A stretch of DNA of 13,579 nt from Methanobacterium sp. PtaU1.Bin097. Its GTDB lineage: Archaea > Methanobacteriota > Methanobacteria > Methanobacteriales > Methanobacteriaceae. A program made the translations under genes and the position numbers. This document shows, piece by piece, positions 1-7,300 of this stretch. The DNA lies in contig MVQY01000047.1 in assembly GCA_002067325.1 (NCBI GenBank), positions 1 through 13,579 of the forward strand. Direction: 5' to 3'. The notes beneath the pieces are model-generated. The model saw only the letters and a list, made by a program, of their open reading frames with translations, was not told the DNA's origin and did no database searches. The stretch's first letter is position 1; every line of letters starts with the position of its first letter.

Positions 1-168
1 TTCACTATAATCATCGTAACCCACAATATGCAGCAGGCTACCCGTGTTTCCAAATATACGGCCTTCTTTTTACATGGAGAAATTGTTGAAAAGGGACTTA
101 CCGACAAGATCTTCATTGAACCAGAAGATAAACGAACAGAGGATTACATCACTGGTAGGTTTGGATGA
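1..168 (+). CDS. pstB: Phosphate ABC transporter ATP-binding protein PstB, C-terminal end only (5' truncated by window)
   Basis: Frame 1 is open from the first base to TGA at 166-168 and gives the last 55 residues of an ABC ATPase. It opens with a hydrophobic strand running into VTHNMQQATR, the H-loop (switch His) of PstB-type ATPases. The usual PstB tail follows: a strand with FFLHGEIVEKG and a short acidic end finishing YITGRFG. PstB powers high-affinity phosphate import through the PstA/PstC membrane channel from the cytoplasmic side. The Walker A and B motifs and the signature motif lie upstream of the window. A phoU gene 35 bp downstream on the same strand supports the PstB assignment over other ABC ATPases. 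The assignment is firm although only the tail is visible. Confidence 0.93.
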   Translation, partial: FTIIIVTHNMQQATRVSKYTAFFLHGEIVEKGLTDKIFIEPEDKRTEDYITGRFG

Positions 169-203
169 GTTTAATGGTCACATCCCTTTAACTCGGGGGT
201 AAT

Positions 204-872
204 ATGTACAACGTGGTATTAGAAAACAAATTAGAATCATTAACCAAGGACGTCCTGATTTACAGTAACCAAACCACCGACCGGATCGATAGAGCAGTAG
301 ATAGTTACATAAATGATGATGTGGAACTCGCCAGGAAGATAATCAAATCAACCGATGAGATAAACAAGGATAGTTATAATATAGAAGATGGTTGCCTGAA
401 GGTTCTGGGGCTTCACCAGCCAGTTGCTAAAGATCTCCGTATGGGGGCAGCCATACTTAGAATATCCATAGAGCTGGAGAGGATAAACGACTTATCTGCC
501 TATATTTCAAGGTACACCATAGATTCTGAAGAGAGAAATTTAAAAATCCATAAACCCCCACACCTGATGTTCATGTCCCAGACTGTACAGAACATGCTCA
601 AAGATGGAGTAGGATCCCTGATAAATCAAGACCTACATCTACTGAAACGTTCCACAAAAAATTACAACAATTTACAGGACTTCTACAACCAGATGTTTTC
701 CGAATACAATGAACTTACCCATGGAGGCTCACAGACCTATTTAATCCTTGTTGGGAGAAACTTGCTCAGTATGGGGCATCACGTCATGGGAATGGCTGAT
801 AGAATAGCTTACTCTATTGTCGGGAAACGTGTGATGCATACTAAACTTTTCCATAACCTTTTAATGAGGTGA
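204..872 (+). CDS. phoU: PhoU-family phosphate transport regulator (first of two), second metal motif degenerate
   Basis: A 222-residue all-helical protein of normal PhoU length, built from two three-helix PhoU repeats. The first repeat has the conserved HQPVAKDLR (71-79) followed by ELERIND (90-96), the family ExxxD motif that binds a metal cluster. In the second repeat the matching helix reads MGMADRIAY, so Asp199 is kept but the Glu four residues earlier is Met195. One of the two metal motifs is therefore probably lost. PhoU proteins bind the Pst transporter and, where present, phosphate-sensing kinases, and restrain phosphate uptake. No kinase gene is visible here. The ATG at 204 follows a GGGGGT Shine-Dalgarno-like stretch (195-200) and lies 35 bp after pstB, so the two are very likely one transcript. 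The family call is firm; the effect of the altered motif is inference. Confidence 0.92.
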   Translation: MYNVVLENKLESLTKDVLIYSNQTTDRIDRAVDSYINDDVELARKIIKSTDEINKDSYNIEDGCLKVLGLHQPVAKDLRMGAAILRISIELERINDLSAYISRYTIDSEERNLKIHKPPHLMFMSQTVQNMLKDGVGSLINQDLHLLKRSTKNYNNLQDFYNQMFSEYNELTHGGSQTYLILVGRNLLSMGHHVMGMADRIAYSIVGKRVMHTKLFHNLLMR

Positions 873-882
873 ATTTAATATT

Positions 883-1320
883 ATGTGGTTTCCTTCCTGT
901 GAACCGGAAATGGTGATAAGAGGCAATTTAAAAAAAACTCACATACCTGATCTAGGTTACATAAGGTTTATAGATAAAGGCAACGAATCCATCCTGTTTA
1001 TAAGTGAAGAAAAAATAGTGGGAGCATGGTACCTGGACATAGATACACTGGAAGAATATTATGAAACTAAAGCAATGAAATTGATGATGATCAGACCCGA
1101 GTCCAAGGTAGAAATTTATAAGATGAATGATAAACTTTTTAATACCATCCTGGAACTGAATGAGGAATGTAAATTATCGTTACCTGTGGAATTAGACTTC
1201 ATAATTGATAAATATGATGCAAATAATCCGGTTGACCGGGACAAGTTGTTACTCAAATATGGAATACGAGATCCGTCTGAAAATGACTTAGACACTTTAA
1301 TAAAGGAATATACAAAATAG
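883..1320 (+). CDS. Uncharacterised protein encoded between two phoU genes
   Basis: A 145-residue soluble protein with no signal peptide or membrane segment. The first about 75 residues look like a beta-rich module (IRGNLKK, then GYIRFIDKGNESILFI and EEKIVGAWYLD), a pattern like archaeal domains that carry a short 'display' sheet such as DUF2226. That resemblance is weak and from memory. The last about 60 residues are charged and helical, with a DRDKLLLKYGIRDPSENDL segment. The start is well set: GAGGTGA (866-872) overlaps the upstream phoU stop and lies 10 bp before the ATG. The gene is 10 bp from the upstream phoU and 12 bp from the downstream one, so it is clearly co-transcribed with the phosphate operon. 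A partner role in phosphate sensing with the PhoU proteins is likely from context, but the biochemical function is unknown. Confidence 0.8.
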   Translation: MWFPSCEPEMVIRGNLKKTHIPDLGYIRFIDKGNESILFISEEKIVGAWYLDIDTLEEYYETKAMKLMMIRPESKVEIYKMNDKLFNTILELNEECKLSLPVELDFIIDKYDANNPVDRDKLLLKYGIRDPSENDLDTLIKEYTK

Positions 1321-1332
1321 GAGAAATGGAAG

Positions 1333-1995
1333 ATGGCAAAAAAATCCCCGAGAATATTTTTCAGGAAAAGATTGAAGGAATTAAGAGATTACATGGAAGA
1401 AATGGGCAAATATACCCTGGAAGCATATAAAGACTCCATAGATGTCCTGTTTAATTATGATGAAGAGAAGATAGCCACTATCATGGATATCAATGAGAAA
1501 GTGGACCGGATGAACTACCTGCTGGAACAGAAAACCATGAGCATAATCGCATCCGAACAACCAGTTGCCAGGGATTTAAGATTCATAGAAGCATCAATAA
1601 AGGTAGGAAGTCATTTTAAAAGAATGACTGGACTGGCATCCAACATCGCAGAAGTATCCAAACAGATAAAGGATGAAAAAATCCCGGAAACACCAAAGAA
1701 AGATATCGAACATATGGCCGACCTGGTGGGCAGCATGGTCAGCAAGAGTATCACTTCCTTTTTAAACCAGGACGTGGAAACTGTTCGGGAGCTGCACCAT
1801 GATGATGATGAAGTGGACGACCTGTTCGATACCACCCTCCGGGACATTACAGAAAGCATGTTCGATGAGAAAGATGCCATTTACTACATGGTCTACCTGC
1901 TCTTCGTGGCCCGTTTCCTGGAGAGGATCGCCGATCGGTCGGAGAGTATAGGCAACCGGACCGTGTTCATGATCACCTGTGAACAGCCTATATAA
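1333..1995 (+). CDS. phoU: PhoU-family phosphate transport regulator (second of two), both motif regions recognisable
   Basis: A 220-residue helical protein with the two-repeat PhoU layout. The first repeat has EQPVARDLRFIEA (75-87) and then a helix with HFKRMTGLASNIAE, where the usual ELERIGDHA is altered. The second repeat has FLERIADRSESIGNR (195-209), a clean ExxxD motif (Glu197, Asp201). The pattern is complementary to the first PhoU, which keeps its N-terminal motif and has lost its C-terminal one. The two proteins might work as a heteromer, which is inference. The N-terminus is basic (KKSPRIFFRKR), with no membrane segment. A Shine-Dalgarno GGAG (1320-1323) overlaps the previous stop codon. 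An ATG at 1326 is out of frame, so 1333 is the only sensible start. This is the last gene before a T-rich terminator. Confidence 0.93.
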   Translation: MAKKSPRIFFRKRLKELRDYMEEMGKYTLEAYKDSIDVLFNYDEEKIATIMDINEKVDRMNYLLEQKTMSIIASEQPVARDLRFIEASIKVGSHFKRMTGLASNIAEVSKQIKDEKIPETPKKDIEHMADLVGSMVSKSITSFLNQDVETVRELHHDDDEVDDLFDTTLRDITESMFDEKDAIYYMVYLLFVARFLERIADRSESIGNRTVFMITCEQPI

Positions 1996-2006
1996 ATTCT
2001 CTAGAA

Positions 2007-2043
2007 AATTTTTTATTTTTCTTTTATTTCCTCTCTTTTTTTT
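2007..2043 (+). terminator. T-rich archaeal terminator after the pst-phoU operon
   Basis: Eleven bases after the second phoU stop come runs of T broken only by single A or C residues, then a second run near 2034-2043. There is no GC stem, as is usual for archaeal intrinsic termination on U tracts. The next gene has its own TATA box, which fits an operon end here. Confidence 0.6.
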
Positions 2044-2123
2044 GAATTTCAAATCCTTAAAATTATCAAACATCAAACCCTTTTTTATCAATTACAAATT
2101 TCAAAAGTTTTTCTAAATCAAAG

Positions 2124-2132
2124 TACATATAT
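2124..2132 (+). promoter_or_regulatory. TATA box of the 3'-phosphoesterase gene; leaderless transcript likely
   Basis: TACATATAT is centred at about 2128, roughly 25 bp before the ATG at 2151. Archaeal transcription usually starts about 25-27 bp after the TATA centre, which puts the RNA start at or very near the start codon. No good Shine-Dalgarno sequence stands before the ATG, which agrees with a leaderless message. Confidence 0.5.
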
Positions 2133-2150
2133 GATAACTGGTAATAAATC

Positions 2151-2729
2151 ATGGCGGAAGATAAATTAACCAAGTACAGGGAAAAACGTGACTTCAACGT
2201 TACCCCGGAACCCCACACCAGCAAAAAAACATCCGAAAAACCCAGGTTCGTGGTGCAGAAGCATAAATCCCGGAATCTACACTACGATTTCCGCCTGGAG
2301 GTAGATGGTGTTTTAAAATCCTGGGCCGTGCCCAAGGGACCGTCGGTTGATTACACCCAGAAGCGACTGGCCATACCCACTGAGGACCATCCTGTTGACT
2401 ATATAGATTTCGAAGGCATCATCCCCGAGGGAAACTACGGTGCGGGGACGGTTATAGTATGGGATACCGGCACCTATCGCAACTTAAAGGAGAAAGATGG
2501 TCAGAAAGTTCCCATGGAGAAGACCATTGAAGATGGTCATGTGGAGTTCTATCTGGAAGGAGAGAAAATCAAGGGTGCCTATGCACTGATCCACACCGGG
2601 CGAGAGGGGAGAAAGTTCTGGTTGTTTTTTAAAATGAAAGAATTGAATAGAAATACCAGGGATATCTTAACTGAACGGCCGGAGTCTGTTCTAAGTGGGA
2701 AGACCATTGAAGAATTAGAAAAAGGATAA
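2151..2729 (+). CDS. Stand-alone LigD-type 3'-phosphoesterase (DNA 3'-end healing enzyme)
   Basis: A 192-residue protein that is essentially just the phosphoesterase (PE) module of bacterial LigD. The key motifs are FVVQKHKSRNLHYDFRLE (33-50) and EDHPVDYIDFEG (78-89), followed by IPEGNYGAGTVIVWDTG. All residues known for catalysis or metal binding in the Pseudomonas LigD PE domain have counterparts: His38, His44, Asp46, Arg48, His80 and Tyr84. The enzyme family removes 3'-phosphates and 3'-terminal ribonucleotides from DNA ends using manganese, cleaning them for polymerase or ligase. About 30 charged residues precede the domain and a short helical tail follows. No ligase, polymerase or Ku gene is nearby, so any repair partner is encoded elsewhere. 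The family call is very firm; the repair pathway in this organism is unknown. Confidence 0.93.
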   Translation: MAEDKLTKYREKRDFNVTPEPHTSKKTSEKPRFVVQKHKSRNLHYDFRLEVDGVLKSWAVPKGPSVDYTQKRLAIPTEDHPVDYIDFEGIIPEGNYGAGTVIVWDTGTYRNLKEKDGQKVPMEKTIEDGHVEFYLEGEKIKGAYALIHTGREGRKFWLFFKMKELNRNTRDILTERPESVLSGKTIEELEKG

Positions 2730-2769
2730 TTTATTTTACATTAGGATACTTACGTACTAACCACGACCA

Positions 2770-3609
2770 CTAAGGCTTCAAAACAGCACTGGCGTGCCTG
2801 TCAGCCCAGCACTGGATACAAACCCCCACTGGTAGGCCTGCTGTATGTGTATCTGCGTATTCTATTTTAACATCCAGGGCAGTGGTCTTACCACCTAAAC
2901 CCATGGGCCCAATGCCTGTATCGTTAATTAGTTTTAGTATCTCTTTCTCCAGTTCAGCGATTCTCTCTTCGTTGTGGAGTACACCAACTTCCCGAAGCAA
3001 TGCTTTCTTTGCAAGCTTCATGGCCATATCAGATGATCCACCAATTCCTACACCTACCACGGTTGGTGGACAGGGTTTTCCACCTGCTTTTATCACGGTA
3101 TCCACCACGAACTTTTTGATCCCTTCCACCCCATCACCCGGGAGTCCCATCATTAGGGCGTTGTTATTTTCCGAGCCAAAACCCTTGGGAAAAACCGTGA
3201 ACTCTATGTATTCCCCTTCAACCAGTTCCACGTCAATCTGGGGGATAAGTTTACCCAGGTTGTTACCGGTGTTCACCCGGGTCAGGGGGTCGACTACGTT
3301 GGGTCTCAGGGGAATTTCCTTAGTGGCCTTTTCTACACCCTTTCTTACGCCTTGGTAGAGGTTTTCCACTTCCACCTTTCCGAGTTTCACAAATACGATG
3401 GGGAGGCCGGTGTCCTGGCACATGGGGATTTCCAGTTCCTCCGCGGCTTGGATGTTCTCGAGAATTGCCTCTAAATTTGTCCGAGCAATATCCTGTTCTT
3501 CCCTTTTATAGGCTTCTTCCAGGGCTTTTCGAACATCTGAAGGTAGTTCTATTACAACTTGCTTGAAAAGGTTGCAGATAACGCCTTCTACTTGTTTTTG
3601 GGTGATCAT
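2770..3609 (-). CDS. fumA: Class I fumarate hydratase, alpha (N-terminal) subunit
   Basis: A 279-residue protein matching the iron-sulfur fumarase N-terminal domain, which in archaea is a separate subunit that pairs with a beta subunit. It interconverts fumarate and malate in the cytoplasm, in methanogens as part of the incomplete reductive citrate branch. Visible motifs are PMCQDTGLP (62-70), VNTGNN (112-117), FPKGFGSENNN (140-150), GGKPCPPTVVGVGIGG (176-191) and CIQCWADRHA (264-273). Cys64, Cys180 and Cys267 are spaced like the three ligands of the [4Fe-4S] cluster in class I fumarases. The beta subunit is not in the window. L-tartrate dehydratase alpha is a close relative and cannot be fully excluded. 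The minus-strand ATG at 3609 has only weak ribosome-binding signals. The gene converges on the phosphoesterase gene with 40 bp between them. Confidence 0.9.
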   Translation of the reverse strand: MITQKQVEGVICNLFKQVVIELPSDVRKALEEAYKREEQDIARTNLEAILENIQAAEELEIPMCQDTGLPIVFVKLGKVEVENLYQGVRKGVEKATKEIPLRPNVVDPLTRVNTGNNLGKLIPQIDVELVEGEYIEFTVFPKGFGSENNNALMMGLPGDGVEGIKKFVVDTVIKAGGKPCPPTVVGVGIGGSSDMAMKLAKKALLREVGVLHNEERIAELEKEILKLINDTGIGPMGLGGKTTALDVKIEYADTHTAGLPVGVCIQCWADRHASAVLKP

Positions 3610-3684
3610 AATTCGTCTTGTATTAAATTAGCTTTAACTACATATTAACTTATTTAATTAATAAAAATTTGTTGTTATAGCCCT

Positions 3685-3699
3685 TTTAGTAATACTAAA
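3685..3699. repeat. Perfect 15-bp palindrome TTTAGTAATACTAAA
   Basis: Seven bases on each side of a central A pair perfectly. Its 11-bp core TAGTAATACTA recurs exactly at 3760-3770 inside the second palindrome, 73 bp away. It lies just before or overlapping a TATA-like stretch (3698-3704), so it could be an operator for a rightward transcript. The binding protein is unknown. Confidence 0.45.
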
Positions 3700-3720
3700 T
3701 ATATAGAAAATATTATATAC
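3698..3720 (+). promoter_or_regulatory. Candidate TATA elements for a rightward RNA into the hairpin tract
   Basis: AAATATAT (3698-3705) and TATTATATA (3711-3719) are both good archaeal TATA boxes on the plus strand. They would start RNA at roughly 3727 or 3742, where base composition becomes more balanced. No open reading frame of quality follows, so the product would be non-coding. Confidence 0.35.
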
Positions 3721-3756
3721 TAAGAGAACATATCTACTCGTGTAAGCGTGGTAAAA

Positions 3757-3779
3757 CGGTAGTAATACTATTATTACCG
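3757..3779. repeat. 23-bp imperfect palindrome (11+1+11)
   Basis: CGGTAGTAATA and TATTATTACCG flank a central C at 3768 with a single mismatch, which would be a G-U pair in RNA. It shares TAGTAATACTA with the upstream palindrome, and it contains ATTATTAC (3770-3777), the left half-site of the two secreted-protein promoters. It may be an operator, or a hairpin near the 5' end of a non-coding RNA. Confidence 0.4.
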
Positions 3780-3819
3780 AATTTGAAGGTTTTTTATTAA
3801 CTTAGCCATTGACTCCGAG

Positions 3820-3852
3820 GTGGGAATCCAAAACCACGCATTGGATTCCTAC
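3820..3852. repeat. Inverted repeat / hairpin 1
   Basis: GGAATCCAA (3823-3831) is the exact reverse complement of TTGGATTCC (3841-3849). Three outer pairs, including one G-U, extend the stem to 12 bp around a 9-base loop (3832-3840). Confidence 0.75.
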
Positions 3853-3863
3853 AACTATTGTGC

Positions 3864-3930
3864 ATATGTTAGGGCATCTAAATCATTTCTTCGCTCAAAT
3901 GTATCAAAAGATGCCCTACAGAATACATAT
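3864..3930. repeat. Inverted repeat / hairpin 2 with bulge
   Basis: TAGGGCATCT (3870-3879) is the exact reverse complement of 3909-3918. A further six pairs, ATATGT (3864-3869) with ACATAT (3925-3930), extend the stem beyond a one-sided bulge at 3919-3924. The apical loop is 29 bases. Confidence 0.75.
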
Positions 3931-4001
3931 AATGAAAATTTCCCATCCCATACCTGGACCACATCGAATCAGTGAAGCGTCGTATGAGGCATCACCAATT
4001 A

Positions 4002-4058
4002 GTAAGGGGGCATCAACAAAAAAGACTCTAACTAAAACCACTCTTGATGCCCCCTTAC
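4002..4058. repeat. Inverted repeat / hairpin 3, 15-bp perfect stem
   Basis: GTAAGGGGGCATCAA (4002-4016) and TTGATGCCCCCTTAC (4044-4058) are exact reverse complements around a 27-base, A-rich loop. This is the strongest stem in the window. It lacks a downstream T run, so it does not look like a bacterial-style terminator. Confidence 0.8.
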
Positions 4059-4216
4059 ATTATTGATTTCTGGATTTTCTAAATATGTAAAAATATTGTT
4101 TTTCTGTTTTCTAAATAAAAAATATCTCTGCATAATTCCACTAATTTAAAGGCTACAATACAACCAATTACGATAATTAGGTTTTGTTATCAATATCTAA
4201 CAATTCTTCTCCAGTA

Positions 4217-4282
4217 ATTATTACAAAAAAGCAATTTCTACAGCCGAAAGTAATAATAAAAACCAAATAATAAGTATTAAAT
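4217..4282 (+). promoter_or_regulatory. CobN-like gene promoter with ATTATTAC-N25-GTAATAAT operator
   Basis: Half-sites ATTATTAC (4217-4224) and GTAATAAT (4250-4257) are inverted with 25 bp between them. The right arm lies inside AAAGTAATAATAAAAA (4247-4262), identical to the element before the propeller gene. The TATA-like TATTAAAT starts at 4275, 12 bp after the 16-mer, so transcription should start near 4303-4306 and give a leader of about 26 nt that includes the Shine-Dalgarno site. An operator just upstream of the TATA/BRE could serve an activator or a repressor. Confidence 0.55.
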
Positions 4283-4317
4283 AATTTGAGTTTCTAATTC
4301 TTTTCACTAAACAAAAA

Positions 4318-4325
4318 GGAGGTGA
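4318..4325 (+). promoter_or_regulatory. Strong Shine-Dalgarno site that decides the CobN-like start
   Basis: GGAGGTGA is a full anti-16S match, 5 bp before ATG 4331. An in-frame GTG at 4322 lies inside this site and therefore cannot be the real start. Confidence 0.85.
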
Positions 4326-4330
4326 AAAGT

Positions 4331-7300
4331 ATGAGAAAACAAGTTATAACAATCGTCATGGCTTTTATTTTCATCATGACAATTAGTGGAACAGCATTTG
4401 CAGCGAATAACCAGACTAAAAGTGACATTAAGATAAATTGTACAACGATCTATTCTGGCTCAACCCATCAGGAGTTGATGGCAGATGCAGCAAAAGAGTA
4501 TCCAAATATGAATTACACCTCATATTTGACAACTAAGATGCCCAGTAACTTGAATCTCAGCAATCAAAACCTGATTATGCTAGATTTATACCAAGACGTA
4601 TATGCCACAGCACTTAAAGATCGTGTTGATGAGGCTAAAAAGAAAAACGCAACTATAATTGTTTTATCACCTGAAACAGAGGTTGCTCAAAATTTAAGTA
4701 CCATAAACTTGGCCAAACACCCCTATATATTAGAATATTTTAATAATGGGGGCTATGAAAATGAAAGGCGGCTCATAAAATACGTGATGATCAAATTCTT
4801 CGGTCTAAATGAAACCGTGGAAGCTCCAGTTATCATTCCTCAAACCGGAATCTATCATCCAGATTCTTCAACGCCTTTTGCCAGTGTAAGTGAGTATCTG
4901 AAATGGTACAAGTCAGATGGTGCACATTACAAATATGATCCAAATAAACCTACAGCAGCTATTCTTTTCAATCGAGATTTTTTCATAAAAGAATCCACTC
5001 CATGGGTGAATTCACTTATAAAAAAACTTGAAGCACAGGGGATAAATTGTGTTGCTGAGTTTGGAATGTCTGGTGATTCCCTGAGTATAGTCATGAACAC
5101 AACAACCTTGACTGCTAATCTTCCTCTGGATCTGATTATTGCAGCTAAAAGTTTCAGGCTCAGATCATACAGTAATGAACCAATTGAAAATGGTGTACTT
5201 TACCTAGAGGCATTAGACATACCCATCATCAATGCTGTGATTGGGCTTTACCAGATAAGCCCAGAAATGTGGGCAAACAGCACTGACGGAGTTCCATCAA
5301 GTCTTATCGGAACAAGAATTGCACTTCCTGAGCTTGATGGTGTGTATGAATCTATTGTTGTTGCTGGACAGGTTCAAAAACCCAATAGCGACGTTTATTT
5401 AACAGTTCCCATTGAAGAACAGATGAACTGGTTAGTTGCCAGATCTAAGTCGTGGATAAATCTACGCCGTGAAAACAATTCCCAGAAAAAGATAGCTGTA
5501 ATCTACTACCACCACACTCCCGGTAAAGGAGATGTAGGGGTAATGAATGAAGGCGGTTTAAACACCCACGAAAGCCTGGTGAATTTCCTGAAAGCCTTAA
5601 AGGCCAAAGGATACAACACTGGTCCTATACCCACAGTTGATGAGTTACGTGCTCAAATGCAACTTTACGGTAAAAATGTAGGAGTATGGGCTCCTGGTGA
5701 ACTAGAAATCATGGTAAACACTGGTAAAGTGGAACTTATACCATTAAACCAATATTTACAGTGGTTCAATGCGTTACCAAAGGCTAACCGCGAGGCTGTA
5801 ATAGACATGTGGGGAGAGCCACCAGGCGACATCATGGTATATGAAAAAAATGGTCAGAAATATATCGTTATCCCCATGTTGAAGTTTGGAAACATCCTAC
5901 TAGCACCACAACCCATGCGCAGTAAAGACCAGAGCACCACTGCCATGTTCACCGATGATGCGATACCACCAACACATCAATATATTGCATTCTACATGTG
6001 GATGAACAAGGTATACGATGCTGATGCACTGATACACTTTGGAACCTATGGAAGCTTCGAATACTTGCCAGGAAAACAGAACGGACTCTCAGTAACCACA
6101 GACTGGCCAGCAATCCTCATACAGGACATGCCACACATTTATCTATATACAATTGATGGAACTGCTGGAGCAACCCAGGCAAAAAGACGAGCTAATGCAG
6201 TGATTATTGATTATTCCACCCCTGCAATAATTGCTTCTGGTTTATATGGTGATTTAGCAACATTAGAATCTGATTTAGCATTATATGATCAGGTTGTTGA
6301 TGAAACCGTTAAAACCACACAGAGGGAATCAATAATTAAGAAGTGTAAGGCTTTGAATCTGGATAAAGATTTAAACGTGAATTTAAACCTTGTATCAAGT
6401 GCAGCTGCATTTGAAACATTTAAAATAACACTACGTGATTATTTAACCAGGTTAAAATCAGAATATATGCCTTACGGTTTACATGTTCTCGGTGAAAGCA
6501 TAACTGGAGATCACCTGGTATCCATGGTGAATTCCATGTTAGGACTGGACTTCAAAAATTACACTAACAACAAATCAATATCTGAGAATAAAACCAAACA
6601 ACTCATTAAAGAAGTGGTCATCAATGGTAAAACACCAAAAGAAGCTCAAACTCTTGTTTTAGGGAAAACTGACCAGGAATTAACGGATTTCCTTAACACT
6701 GCTAAAGTATACGCTCAGAACATTCAAAGCTGTGATCAGGAAATTACCGGTCTTTTAAATGCTCTGGAAGGTAAATTTGTGACCCCCGGACCTGGTGGGG
6801 ACCCCATCAGAAAACCTGATGCCTTACCATCCGGTAGAAACATGTATTTCTTTGACCCCAGGGAGATACCAATAAAATCATCCCGAGACCTCGGGGTGAC
6901 CATGGCCAACGAGTTACTCAATAAATATCTGAAGGAAACTGGTGAGTACCCCAGAAAAGTTTCAGTTTTCCTATGGGCAACTGAGACTATGAAACATCTG
7001 GGTGTCATGGAAGCAGAAATATTGGCCCTTCTCGGAGTTAAGGTTGATTATGATAGCTACAACCGACCGACTAAACTGTCGTTAATCCCATCTGAAGAAT
7101 TGGGCCGACCTCGCATAGATGTTTTAATTGTTCCGTCTGGAATATATAGAGACACATTCCCTATCCAGATGGCCCTGTTAGATCAGGCAATTAGACTAGC
7201 AGCATCAGCAAATGACACAGCATACCCTAATTATGTCAAAGAAAATAGTCAAGCACTTTATGAGTGGTTGTTAGCTCAGGGTTATGACCATGAAACTGCA

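Larger units (their letters stand above)
3820..4058 (+). ncRNA. Candidate structured RNA tract with three perfect-stem hairpins
   Basis: Three inverted repeats follow each other. Hairpin 1 pairs 3820-3831 with 3841-3852 (nine perfect pairs GGAATCCAA/TTGGATTCC plus three more including one G-U) across a 9-base loop. Hairpin 2 pairs TAGGGCATCT (3870-3879) with AGATGCCCTA (3909-3918), extended by ATATGT (3864-3869) with ACATAT (3925-3930) past a 6-base bulge. Hairpin 3 pairs 15 bases, GTAAGGGGGCATCAA (4002-4016) with 4044-4058. The tract is richer in GC than its surroundings, as expected of structured RNA in AT-rich archaea. The strand is inferred from upstream TATA boxes. The same stems would form from the opposite strand. 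A decayed mobile element with inverted repeats is the main alternative. Confidence 0.4.
3610..4330. other. 0.7-kb gene-free region between fumA and the CobN-like gene
   Basis: No convincing protein gene is present. In order, the region holds the minus-strand fumA promoter zone, a 15-bp palindrome (3685-3699), a TATA-rich stretch (3698-3720), a 23-bp imperfect palindrome (3757-3779), the three-hairpin tract (3820-4058), then about 150 bp of very AT-rich sequence, and finally the CobN-like promoter and Shine-Dalgarno site. By rough count the hairpin tract is about 40% GC, while the AT-rich part after it is about 20%. Confidence 0.7.

Noticed and set aside
3803..4060. Cobalamin riboswitch upstream of the CobN-like gene
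   Set aside because: A GGGAATCC and an ACAACTATTGTG recall parts of the motif, but the B12 box and the conserved core are not present, the tract lies over 250 bp before the start, and the gene has its own promoter after it.
3970..4060. Transposase remnant on the minus strand (a GDASYDAS-like stretch)
   Set aside because: Only a short stretch looks like a transposase motif, it is interrupted by stops on both sides, and no terminal repeats or target duplication could be seen.
3809..4066. 85-codon open frame spanning the hairpin tract
   Set aside because: Composition is not protein-like (many His, Pro, Ser and Thr, no fold pattern), no Shine-Dalgarno site precedes it, and it is built from three inverted repeats. 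RNA structure explains the stretch better.
4214..4257. NikR-type nickel operator
   Set aside because: NikR dyads that I know have shorter spacing and different half-sites. The 24-25 bp spacing here does not fit, so no regulator is named.
4322..4330. GTG start of the CobN-like gene
   Set aside because: The GTG is part of the GGAGGTGA ribosome-binding site itself; the ATG at 4331 has correct spacing and begins a normal signal peptide.
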